Shown here one piece after another: positions 1 through 6,174 of a stretch of 6,323 nt of DNA. Each line of letters begins with the position of its first letter. The stretch's first letter is position 1. A program made the translations under genes and the position numbers. Origin of the DNA: Ktedonobacter sp. 13_1_20CM_4_53_11 (GTDB lineage: Bacteria; Chloroflexota; Ktedonobacteria; Ktedonobacterales; Ktedonobacteraceae); assembly GCA_001919995.1 (NCBI GenBank), contig MNIY01000128.1, positions 1 to 6,323 of the forward strand. The letters run 5' to 3'. The notes under the pieces were generated by a model, which saw only the letters and a list, made by a program, of their open reading frames with translations, did not search any database and was not told the origin of the DNA.

Positions 1-1440
1 AACCCAGAAGAGATGGAAGATTTCAATGAAATGGCTGATTTGCTCGAGAAATCAGCCAGTCCCATCAATATCAAACGCGGCGATGTGGTCGAGGGCGTAA
101 TCGTGCGTATTGACCAGGACGAAATTCTGGTCGATATTGGCCTCAAATCTGAGGGCGTCCTCTCGACAAAAGAACTTCCAGCCACCGGCTATGGTTCTTT
201 TAATGAGCTTCACATGAATGACAAAGTCCTGGTCTACGTCATCCAACCAGAAACGCAGGATGGACACGCCCTTCTCTCACTGAAACGGGCAAACGCTGAG
301 CGTCAGTGGCGCATTGCCGAGGAGCAGTATAAGAACGGCGAACTCCTCAAAGCCAGAGTGATCGACTATAACAAAGGCGGCCTGATCGTTGACGTCGCCG
401 GCATTCGTGGCTTCGTGCCCATCTCGCAGATTCTCAACCTCAAGCGCGAAGAAGTCGCTTCCGGGGGAGAAAACCTGGAAACCGCCGCCAAACTCCAGAG
501 CATGAAAGACAAAGAGCTCCAGCTCAAAATTATCGAGATCAATCGGGCGCGCAATCGCCTGATCCTCTCAGAGCGCCTCGCTGTCCAGGAATGGCGCCAG
601 CGCCGTCGCGAAGAATTGCTCGATGAGCTCAAACCAGGCGAAGTCCGCAAGGGTATCGTCAGTAACCTCGCCAACTTTGGGGCCTTTGTCGACCTGGGAG
701 GCGCCGACGGACTGGTTCATATCAGCCAGCTCGCCTGGAGCCGCGTCAATCATCCCAGTGAAGTGCTCCATGTCGGGCAAGAGGTCGAAGTCCAGGTCCT
801 CAGCGTCGACAAAGAGAAAAAGAAAATCGCACTCTCGATCAAGCGTGCGGAAGTGGACCCCTGGACAACCGTCGAGCAGCGGTATACGCCTGGTCAGGTC
901 GTCACAGGCGTGATTACGAAGATCGCACCCTTCGGGGCCTTTGCTCGCATCGAGGATGGCATCGAAGGACTGATCCATCTCTCGGAGCTGACGCCCGGGA
1001 TGGATCCCAAACAGGTCCTCCATGAAGGGGTGCCGCTTCAACTGCGCATCCTCCGCATTGATGCGGAACGCAGGCGCTTAGGTCTCAGTCTCCGCCAGGC
1101 GGAGGAGCCAGACGCTGAAGTGTCCGCCGAACTCTCACCAGTTGGGCAGGAATCAGATACGAAAGAGACGACAGCTGCCGCGCCATCAACCCCTTCACTT
1201 GAAGAGCTGGCCGCGCATCCCGAATCTGCCACTCCATCCCTGGAGGCGACAGGGACTCAGCGGCGAAATGAAGGCAAAGGCGAGCGCCGTGATCGGGCGA
1301 ATGAGAATCCGCTCCTCAGTGGTCTGGCTGCCGGTGACGCTGGAGAAACGACTGCTATGGCTGAAGCCTTCCGTGCCGCAGCACGTCAGCGCACAAAAGA
1401 AGAGACAGAGTCAGCGACAACTGAAGAACAGTCCTCGTAA
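1..1440 (+). CDS. rpsA: 30S ribosomal protein S1 (four S1 domains), 5' end outside window
   Basis: RNA-binding protein of the S1 family, which in bacteria helps the 30S subunit bind mRNA. Counting from the ATG at 13 (475 residues), four OB-fold S1 repeats are visible at about 20-92, 106-187, 206-278 and 291-362. Repeats 3 and 4 are the most canonical (NFGAFVDLGGADGLVHISQL; PFGAFARIEDGIEGLIHLSEL). Residues ~365-475 form a Glu/Ala/Thr/Ser-rich, probably disordered tail. Four repeats resemble the shorter S1 proteins of Gram-positive bacteria rather than the six-repeat E. coli protein. The frame stays open through base 1 (codons for N-P-E-E precede the ATG) and no convincing ribosome binding site precedes 13, so the true start is probably left of the window. 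Family assignment is firm; whether it is the ribosome-bound S1 or a paralogue cannot be told from sequence. Confidence 0.93.
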   Translation, partial: NPEEMEDFNEMADLLEKSASPINIKRGDVVEGVIVRIDQDEILVDIGLKSEGVLSTKELPATGYGSFNELHMNDKVLVYVIQPETQDGHALLSLKRANAERQWRIAEEQYKNGELLKARVIDYNKGGLIVDVAGIRGFVPISQILNLKREEVASGGENLETAAKLQSMKDKELQLKIIEINRARNRLILSERLAVQEWRQRRREELLDELKPGEVRKGIVSNLANFGAFVDLGGADGLVHISQLAWSRVNHPSEVLHVGQEVEVQVLSVDKEKKKIALSIKRAEVDPWTTVEQRYTPGQVVTGVITKIAPFGAFARIEDGIEGLIHLSELTPGMDPKQVLHEGVPLQLRILRIDAERRRLGLSLRQAEEPDAEVSAELSPVGQESDTKETTAAAPSTPSLEELAAHPESATPSLEATGTQRRNEGKGERRDRANENPLLSGLAAGDAGETTAMAEAFRAAARQRTKEETESATTEEQSS

Positions 1441-1469
1441 TTACTCTATACTGAACTGGAACTGAATGA

Positions 1470-1517
1470 AAAATGCTGGAAAGATTGCCGGTTTACCGAC
1501 AATCCTTTCAGCATTTT
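1470..1517 (+). terminator. Probable intrinsic terminator of rpsA
   Basis: Imperfect inverted repeat starting 30 nt after the rpsA stop. The arms 1470-1492 and 1495-1517 pair around a 2-nt centre with one G-U (1479/1508) and two mismatches (1482/1505, 1488/1499); the inner CGGT/ACCG would leave only TT as a loop, so the top probably opens. The left arm begins AAAA and the right arm ends TTTT, with a further T-rich stretch (AATTTTC) after it. GAACTG at 1459-1464 can also pair with CAGTTC at 1518-1523 across a 5-nt bulge. The A-stem-T layout could act in both directions. The next promoter begins 16 nt later, which supports a transcription-unit boundary here. Confidence 0.65.
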
Positions 1518-1533
1518 CAGTTCAATTTTCTCC

Positions 1534-1562
1534 TTGACGCATTCCAATGTGTGAGGTATGAT
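1534..1562 (+). promoter_or_regulatory. SigA-type promoter P1 (distal clpC promoter or leader-RNA promoter)
   Basis: TTGACG at 1534-1539, a 17-bp spacer and TATGAT at 1557-1562, each box one base from the sigma-70/SigA consensus. Start of transcription is expected near 1569. It lies just downstream of the rpsA terminator, and the nearest protein gene is clpC, 386 bp from that start. It therefore makes either a long clpC leader or an independent small RNA. Its boxes, the flanking TCC and a TGTGTG in the spacer are repeated in the promoter at 1851. Confidence 0.7.
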
Positions 1563-1639
1563 GATAACAAGCAAACGGATACACCCGCTCAGAAGAGAAA
1601 ACTTCAATCACCCACTGTCTCTAAAAAGAGTAACAGAAT

Positions 1640-1654
1640 AAACGGAGGCAACTG
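1640..1654 (+). repeat. Direct repeat copy 1 (aaacggaggcaactg)
   Basis: First copy of a 15/16-bp direct repeat; the second copy at 1826-1841 differs by one extra G. It carries a GGAGG core resembling a Shine-Dalgarno site, but only a six-codon frame from a CTG (1652-1672) follows, so there is no credible gene for it. It lies on the transcript expected from the promoter at 1534. Confidence 0.6.
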
Positions 1655-1677
1655 AAGAGAAAAGATTCTTAGCTAAG

Positions 1678-1776
1678 CTTACCGAACGATTTGCACATGA
1701 AAAATTGATCGCTTGACCTCCTTTCTGTATATGTACTTGTGTATAACAGCGAGGAGGTCGATTGTTTCTCGGTAAG
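1678..1776 (+). other. Large imperfect hairpin in clpC leader region (anti-SD/SD pairing)
   Basis: Nested complementary segments pair into one long arm. The base is CTTACCGA 1678-1685 with TCGGTAAG 1769-1776 (8/8). Then 1706-1711 pairs with 1759-1764 (four Watson-Crick pairs plus two G-U), followed by a 4-nt bulge. ACCTCCT 1716-1722 pairs with AGGAGGT 1752-1758 (7/7). The tip is CTG 1725-1727 with CAG 1747-1749, continuing into TATATG 1728-1733 with TGTATA 1740-1745. A large one-sided loop (~1686-1702) interrupts the base. The layered complementarity argues for a folded RNA or DNA cruciform rather than chance. I do not recognise the class: it shows no T-box, SRP RNA, RNase P or tmRNA signature, and no U-tract follows. 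Confidence 0.5.
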
Positions 1777-1783
1777 GAGTCGC

Positions 1784-1815
1784 GAGTGAGCGAGTGAGTA
1801 AGTAGGCAAGTGAGC
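1784..1815 (+). repeat. Degenerate tetranucleotide repeat (RRGY)8
   Basis: Eight consecutive four-base units of the pattern purine-purine-G-pyrimidine: GAGT, GAGC, GAGT, GAGT, AAGT, AGGC, AAGT, GAGC. The + strand is almost purely purine with a pyrimidine every fourth base. It sits between the large hairpin and the clpC promoter P2. It may be a decayed simple-sequence repeat or an array of short binding sites. Confidence 0.6.
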
Positions 1816-1825
1816 GCGTTTTATC

Positions 1826-1841
1826 AAACGGGAGGCAACTG
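1826..1841 (+). repeat. Direct repeat copy 2 (aaacgggaggcaactg)
   Basis: Second copy of the repeat first seen at 1640-1654, with one extra G. The GGGAGG core (1830-1835) lies six bases before a TTG at 1842, which opens a 38-codon frame ending on the clpC start codon. It ends 9 bp before the -35 box of the clpC-proximal promoter. Confidence 0.6.
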
Positions 1842-1958
1842 TTGTATTCCTTGACGCTAAATTTTGTGTGTTGTATGATGGACTACATAGTTTACCTGAG
1901 CGACACAGAGGGACCGGTTCCACCCTCTGCCACTGAAAGGGGGGTGACAAACAGGTGA
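1842..1958 (+). CDS. Possible upstream leader ORF overlapping clpC start (38 codons, doubtful)
   Basis: Frame starting at TTG 1842, six bases after GGGAGG, running 38 codons to TGA at 1956-1958. That TGA overlaps the clpC GTG start as GTGA, the arrangement seen in translationally coupled genes. In-frame ATGs occur at 1875 and 1878. The product (starts [13 protein letters not shown], ends ATERGVTNR) resembles nothing I know. Against it: promoter P2 lies inside the frame, so only the P1 transcript could carry it whole, and 38 open codons arise easily by chance. Confidence 0.15.
   Translation: MYSLTLNFVCCMMDYIVYLSDTEGPVPPSATERGVTNR
1851..1879 (+). promoter_or_regulatory. SigA-type promoter P2, proximal clpC promoter
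   Basis: TTGACG at 1851-1856, a 17-bp spacer and TATGAT at 1874-1879, expected start near 1886. This would give clpC a leader of about 69 nt. Box sequences and spacing are identical to P1 at 1534. No CIRCE (HrcA) inverted repeat and no CtsR heptanucleotide direct repeat is visible around it, although these often control clp genes. Confidence 0.75.
1906..1946 (+). promoter_or_regulatory. Two mutually exclusive hairpins in the clpC 5' leader
   Basis: Hairpin A pairs CAGAGGG 1906-1912 with CCCTCTG 1923-1929 (7 perfect pairs, 10-nt loop). Hairpin B pairs CACCCTCT 1921-1928 with GGGGGGTG 1939-1946 (8 pairs including two G-U, 10-nt loop). Both use 1923-1928, so they cannot form together. B buries the six-G Shine-Dalgarno run of clpC and A would free it. 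This is the layout of a translational switch or RNA thermometer; the function is inferred only. Confidence 0.45.
1938..1947 (+). promoter_or_regulatory. clpC ribosome binding site
   Basis: AGGGGGGTGA matches the ideal AAGGAGGTGA at 8 of 10 positions and ends seven bases before GTG 1955. It supports the GTG start over the nearby ATG at 1959, which is in another frame. Confidence 0.75.
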
Positions 1959-4489
1959 ATGATAGAGATAGGTTTGACAAGTTTACTGAGCGGGCACGCA
2001 AAGTTTTAAGCCTCGCCCAGGAGGAAGCCCAACGCTTCCAGCACAACTACATCGGCACAGAGCATCTCCTTCTCGGTCTCGTACGTGAAGGCGAAGGCGT
2101 TGCCGCCAAAGTATTAAGTAATTTAGGCGTCGAACTGAACAAGGTTCGCAGCGCCGTGGAATTTATAATTGGCCGTGGAGACCGCATCGTCCTCGGTGAA
2201 ATAGGTCTTACTCCGCGCGCCAAAAAAGTGATTGAGCTTGCAGTTGATGAAGCTCGTCGCTTGAATCATCATTATATTGGCACAGAACATCTTTTGTTGG
2301 GGTTAGTACGCGAAGGCGAAGGTATCGCGGCTGGCGTGCTCGAAAGCCTGGGAGTTAACCTGGAGAAGGTTCGCACACAAACCATTCAGGTGCTCAGTCA
2401 ATCGGGCGCACCGCATGAGCGTGATGCCAAGCACTCGAAGACCCCCACCATTGACCAGATGGGTATCGACCTTACAGCCGCCGCTCGCGCTGGCACACTC
2501 GATCCCGTCATTGGACGCCATCAAGAAATTGAGCGCGTTATCCAGATACTTTCTCGACGCAATAAGAACAATCCTGCTCTTATTGGTGAACCCGGCGTCG
2601 GCAAAACTGCCATCGTCGAAGGATTGGCTCAACGCCTTATCGCGGGAGAAGTACCTGAAACACTGGCGAACAAACGCCTGCTCACCCTTGACGTGGGATC
2701 ATTGGTAGCTGGAACCAAATACCGTGGTGAGTTTGAAGAACGTCTGAAAAAGATCATCGAAGAGATCCGCAGTAGCCGAGACTGTATTATCTTTATCGAT
2801 GAAGTACATACGCTCGTCGGCGCAGGTGCGGCAGAGGGTGCAGTTGACGCTGCTAATATCCTCAAACCAGCCCTGTCTCGTGGTGAATTACAATGTATCG
2901 GTGCGACCACGCTTGATGAATATCGCAAGTATATCGAGCGCGATGCGGCTCTACAACGCCGCTTCCAGGAAGTCATCGTCCGCGAACCTACAGTTGAGGA
3001 AACTATCGAGATTCTCAAAGGTATTCGTGAACGCTATGAATCCCACCACCGTCTGACGATTACCGACGAGGCTCTCAAGGCTGCCACCGATATGGCCAGT
3101 CGCTATATCACCGATCGCTTCATGCCCGACAAAGCGATAGACCTGATCGACGAAGCTGCAAGCCGTGTCCGTATGCAGAACTCGCTTGCTCCCCTTAACC
3201 TCAAAGAGGCAATGAAGGGACTCGAATCAGTACTCCGTGAAAAGGAAGCTGCGATCCAACAGCAGGAGTATGAACTGGCAGCAGAACTCCGTGACCGCGA
3301 AGTCAAACTGCGCGATCGCATCTCCAAGCTGGAATCTGGCTGGCACCGCGAACGTGGCACTGATAAACCGAGCGTCGGCGAAGAGGAAATCGCCCAGATT
3401 GTCTCGATGTGGACGGGTATTCCCGTAATGCGTATCGCGCAGGAGGAGTCACAACGACTGCTCCAGATGGAGGATGCGCTGCACGCTCGTGTTATTGCCC
3501 AGAATGAAGCGATTGAGAAGATCGCTCGCGCGGTTCGGCGCGCCCGCGCTGGCCTGAAGGACCCCAAACGCCCCATCGGATCATTCATCTTCATGGGACC
3601 AACGGGCGTCGGTAAGACCGAGCTTGCCAAAACGCTTGCGGAATTCATGTTCGGTAGCGAAGACGCACTGATCAAAATTGACATGTCAGAATTTATGGAA
3701 CGCCACGCGGCTGCCCGCCTCGTTGGTGCACCTCCAGGATATGTTGGTTATGAAGAGGGTGGTCAGCTCACCGAGGCGGTACGCCGTAAATCCTATAGCG
3801 TGATCCTGCTCGACGAAATCGAAAAGGCTCACCCGGATGTCTTCAACATGCTGCTTCAAATCCTTGAAGACGGCAAGTTGACTGACGCCAAGGGACGCAC
3901 GGTCGATTTCCGCAACACGATCGTTATCATGACATCGAATGTTGGTGCGGCCCTCCTGAACAAAGAAGCCAGTATTGGTTTCCAACAGTCCAAAGACAAG
4001 GCCAGAGCCAACCAGAACGAATATGAGAGCATGAAAAGCAAGGTGCTGGGCGAACTGAAGAATACCTTCAAGCCTGAGTTCCTGAACCGTATCGATGAGG
4101 TCATCGTCTTCCATTCACTGCGAATCGAAGAAATGTACTCCATCGTCGATCTCCTGCTTAATCGCGTCCGTGCACAACTGACCGAGCAGCAGATTGAACT
4201 GATCGTGCCTCAAAGTGCCAAAGACTTCTTGCTTGAAAAAGGTTTCGACGCTCAGTATGGTGCTCGTCCATTGCGCCGCACTATTCAGCGTATGGTCGAA
4301 GATCCCCTGGCGGAAGGCCTCTTACAGGGCAAGTTCCATCCAGGAGATCTGGTAGAGGCAAGCGTCGTTGATGACGACCTCGCTCTCCATGTACGCAACC
4401 GCATTGAGCAGTTGCCCGCACCTGCTACACCCGAAGCAGCACTTTCAGCTGGCGGTGGTGAAAATAGTGCCAGCGGTGAAACCGCATAA
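1955..4489 (+). CDS. clpC: ATP-dependent Clp protease ATP-binding subunit ClpC
   Basis: Hsp100/AAA+ unfoldase that feeds proteins to the ClpP peptidase in the cytoplasm. The 844-residue protein is complete and of usual length. It has two Clp_N repeats (~17-70 and ~92-145, sharing [17 protein letters not shown]), D1 with Walker A GEPGVGKT 211-218, pore loop KYRG 255-258, Walker B IIFIDE 278-283, sensor GATT 316-319 and arginines 335-336, a UVR-like middle segment ~425-460, and D2 with Walker A GPTGVGKT 548-555, pore loop GYVG 595-598, Walker B VILLDE 616-621 and sensor-2 GARP 769-772. The UVR segment separates it from ClpB. IGF at 674-676 occupies the ClpP-docking loop, predicting a proteolytic partnership. 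The tail after ~820 is Ala/Gly-rich. GTG is chosen because it meets the Clp_N start and follows a good ribosome binding site. ctsR, mcsA and mcsB are not adjacent. Confidence 0.96.
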   Translation: MNDRDRFDKFTERARKVLSLAQEEAQRFQHNYIGTEHLLLGLVREGEGVAAKVLSNLGVELNKVRSAVEFIIGRGDRIVLGEIGLTPRAKKVIELAVDEARRLNHHYIGTEHLLLGLVREGEGIAAGVLESLGVNLEKVRTQTIQVLSQSGAPHERDAKHSKTPTIDQMGIDLTAAARAGTLDPVIGRHQEIERVIQILSRRNKNNPALIGEPGVGKTAIVEGLAQRLIAGEVPETLANKRLLTLDVGSLVAGTKYRGEFEERLKKIIEEIRSSRDCIIFIDEVHTLVGAGAAEGAVDAANILKPALSRGELQCIGATTLDEYRKYIERDAALQRRFQEVIVREPTVEETIEILKGIRERYESHHRLTITDEALKAATDMASRYITDRFMPDKAIDLIDEAASRVRMQNSLAPLNLKEAMKGLESVLREKEAAIQQQEYELAAELRDREVKLRDRISKLESGWHRERGTDKPSVGEEEIAQIVSMWTGIPVMRIAQEESQRLLQMEDALHARVIAQNEAIEKIARAVRRARAGLKDPKRPIGSFIFMGPTGVGKTELAKTLAEFMFGSEDALIKIDMSEFMERHAAARLVGAPPGYVGYEEGGQLTEAVRRKSYSVILLDEIEKAHPDVFNMLLQILEDGKLTDAKGRTVDFRNTIVIMTSNVGAALLNKEASIGFQQSKDKARANQNEYESMKSKVLGELKNTFKPEFLNRIDEVIVFHSLRIEEMYSIVDLLLNRVRAQLTEQQIELIVPQSAKDFLLEKGFDAQYGARPLRRTIQRMVEDPLAEGLLQGKFHPGDLVEASVVDDDLALHVRNRIEQLPAPATPEAALSAGGGENSASGETA

Positions 4490-4513
4490 GCCTCGTAGGG
4501 ATAAAATAAAGGG

Positions 4514-4571
4514 TAGAACAGATGAGGGGAGACAATGCAATATACCGCATTGTCTCCCCTCATCTGTTCTA
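4514..4571. repeat. Perfect 25-bp inverted repeat between clpC and radA
   Basis: Arms 4514-4538 and 4547-4571 are perfectly complementary around the 8-nt loop AATATACC, and both ends are TA. It begins 24 bp after the clpC stop and ends 14 bp before ATG 4586. As a terminator it is doubtful on the + strand because only a weak T-rich stretch follows; on the - strand CCCTTTATTTTATCCC follows, but no gene there needs one. The left arm holds GAGGGGAG and the ATG at 4535, so in RNA it would bury that start. The perfect arms also fit a recent REP-like or MITE-like insertion; TA ends would suit a TA-targeting transposase family. Confidence 0.85.
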
Positions 4572-4585
4572 GAATTGTATTTCTC

Positions 4586-5998
4586 ATGGCAAAAACACGT
4601 ACGAAATATATCTGCCAGCAATGTGGCGGTGAACAGAGCAAATGGGTGGGAAGATGCCCCGATTGTGGAGCATGGAACACGATGGAAGAAACAGTGGACC
4701 TTCCCCAGAGTCCAGCTCAACAACGCCGTCAAACACTGTTAGGTACATCAGCCATCGCCCAGGGTACCCAGGTTCCTCTTGTATTACCACAGATCAAACC
4801 CCTGGTACAGCAGCGCATCTCCGTGGGCTATACAGAAATGGACCGCGTCCTTGGAGGGGGCCTGGTGGCTGGCTCACTCACACTCATCGGTGGCGAACCC
4901 GGCATTGGTAAATCTACCTTGCTCTTGCAAGTATCGGGCGCTATCGCAAAAAATGAAGGCCCTGTGCTCTATGTCTCAGGTGAAGAATCGATCGAGCAGG
5001 TGAAAATGCGGGCCGAACGCCTTGACATCACGGGAGAGCAGCTCTATCTCCTGGCCTCCATCGAGCTAGAGGTAATCGCCGAAGCCATCAATCGCTTGAA
5101 GCCGTCGCTGGTCGTCGTTGATTCGATTCAAACCGTCCTTTCAAACCACCTGACAGCCGCCCCTGGCAGCATCAGCCAGGTTCGCGAATGCACACTGCAG
5201 CTTATGCAGATGGCAAAAAGTACCCACACCCCCATCTTCATCATTGGCCATGTCACCAAAGAAGGCACGGTCGCTGGCCCAAAGGCCCTGGAACACATCG
5301 CCGACGCGGTACTCTATCTCGAAGGTGAACGCTATCACACGTATCGCCTTTTACGCGGTGTCAAGAATCGTTTTGGCGCCACCCATGAAGTGGGTGTCTT
5401 CGAGATGCACGGAGAAGGGCTGTTAGAAGTTGCCAACCCGTCTGCTGTCTTCCTGGCAGACAGGGCAATCGACGCGACAGGCTCCGCAGTTGTGGTCAGC
5501 ATGGAGGGCACACGGCCACTACTGGTAGAGGTGCAGGCCCTCGTCACACCCAGCAACTTTGGCAACCCACGTTGCACCACCAGTGGCATAGAACACAACC
5601 GCCTCTTGATGCTACTCGCTGTCCTTACCAAAAGGGTCGGGCTGGCCGTGGGCAATCATGACGTCTATGCGAATGTGGTCGGAGGTTTTACCCTCGAAGA
5701 ACCCGCTATTGACCTGGGTGTAGCTGCTGCAATTGCCTCAAACTACCGCGAAAAACGTATTCCTCCTGACATGGCTCTCATCGGTGAGGTTGGCCTGTCA
5801 GGCGAGCTGCGTCCCGTTAGCCGCCTGGCGCTTCGCGTACGTGAAGCCGCCAAGCTCGGTTTCAAACGCAGTATCGTACCCGCTGCCGGGAATGGTGCAC
5901 ACCTCAGTAAAGAACTCGAATACTCCTCTCTGCCTGCCGATTTCAGAGTAATTACCTCTAGTTCACTTGCAGTAGCACTGGAAATTGCGCTACACTAA
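4586..5998 (+). CDS. radA: DNA repair protein RadA (Sms)
   Basis: RecA-related ATPase that processes recombination intermediates and promotes branch migration in DNA repair. With the start at ATG 4586 it has 470 residues, near the usual length. Visible in order: a C4 zinc finger (C10, C13, C24, C27; YICQQCG ... GRCPDCG), Walker A GEPGIGKST 103-111, Walker B LVVVD 175-179, the RadA-specific KNRFG motif 260-264, and a C-terminal Lon-protease-like domain from ~285 (GIEHNRLLMLLAVLTKR; GGFTLEEPAIDLGVAAAIAS; GEVGLSGELRP). The start is chosen because MAKTRTKYICQQCG is the typical family N-terminus, but no Shine-Dalgarno site precedes it. An in-frame ATG at 4535 would add 17 atypical residues and lies inside the palindrome. 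It follows clpC by 96 bp on the same strand, so co-transcription is plausible. Confidence 0.95.
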   Translation: MAKTRTKYICQQCGGEQSKWVGRCPDCGAWNTMEETVDLPQSPAQQRRQTLLGTSAIAQGTQVPLVLPQIKPLVQQRISVGYTEMDRVLGGGLVAGSLTLIGGEPGIGKSTLLLQVSGAIAKNEGPVLYVSGEESIEQVKMRAERLDITGEQLYLLASIELEVIAEAINRLKPSLVVVDSIQTVLSNHLTAAPGSISQVRECTLQLMQMAKSTHTPIFIIGHVTKEGTVAGPKALEHIADAVLYLEGERYHTYRLLRGVKNRFGATHEVGVFEMHGEGLLEVANPSAVFLADRAIDATGSAVVVSMEGTRPLLVEVQALVTPSNFGNPRCTTSGIEHNRLLMLLAVLTKRVGLAVGNHDVYANVVGGFTLEEPAIDLGVAAAIASNYREKRIPPDMALIGEVGLSGELRPVSRLALRVREAAKLGFKRSIVPAAGNGAHLSKELEYSSLPADFRVITSSSLAVALEIALH

Positions 5999-6100
5999 AG
6001 AGGAGGATGATATACATTGCACGGCAGCATTTAAGAGAAATATGGTATCTCCCTTTCCTCTTCGAATATGGAGTGCCTGCTGTTCAGCCGTTCAACGCTA

Positions 6101-6129
6101 TTGATTCCTACATCGTAAGGGTGTATACT
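6101..6129 (+). promoter_or_regulatory. Probable SigA-type promoter of the right-edge gene
   Basis: TTGATT at 6101-6106, a 17-bp spacer and TATACT at 6124-6129, with an expected start near 6136. It lies between radA and the signal-peptide-like frame at 6175, giving a leader of about 40 nt. Between radA and this promoter (5999-6100) I see no clear terminator. AGGAGG at 6001-6006 directly abuts an ATG at 6007, too close to serve it well. Confidence 0.5.
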
Positions 6130-6174
6130 CCTAAAGTCGATACAGAGATTTTTTCGGTTCAATGGGTGCGTTTC

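Noticed and set aside
1473..1655. 60-codon + strand frame between rpsA and clpC
   Set aside because: It begins inside the terminator stem, spans promoter P1, lacks a ribosome binding site and has no recognisable composition.
1668..1681. Overlapping palindromes CTTAGCTAAG and TAAGCTTA
   Set aside because: Short AT-rich palindromes of this size are common by chance and have no clear link to a promoter.
1441..1954. Known RNA classes (6S RNA, T-box, SRP RNA, RNase P, tmRNA) in the long gap
   Set aside because: I looked for the hallmark sequences and an end-to-end closing stem and found none that convinces. The structured element is therefore left unclassified.
1850..1955. HrcA CIRCE or CtsR operator at clpC
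   Set aside because: Neither TTAGCACTC-N9-GAGTGCTAA nor a tandem GGTCAAA heptanucleotide is present.
1669..2046. 125-codon - strand frame across the clpC leader
   Set aside because: It overlaps the beginning of clpC, and its residues (for example LPTYSLAHS) simply reflect the tetranucleotide repeat and other leader signals.
2303..4143. Several - strand and out-of-frame ORFs inside clpC
   Set aside because: They are shadows of a strongly conserved coding frame, with no ribosome binding sites or recognisable motifs.
4473..4485. Small hairpin GCGGT-GAA-ACCGC at the clpC 3' end as a terminator
   Set aside because: It is only 5 bp, lies within the coding frame and is not followed by a T-tract.
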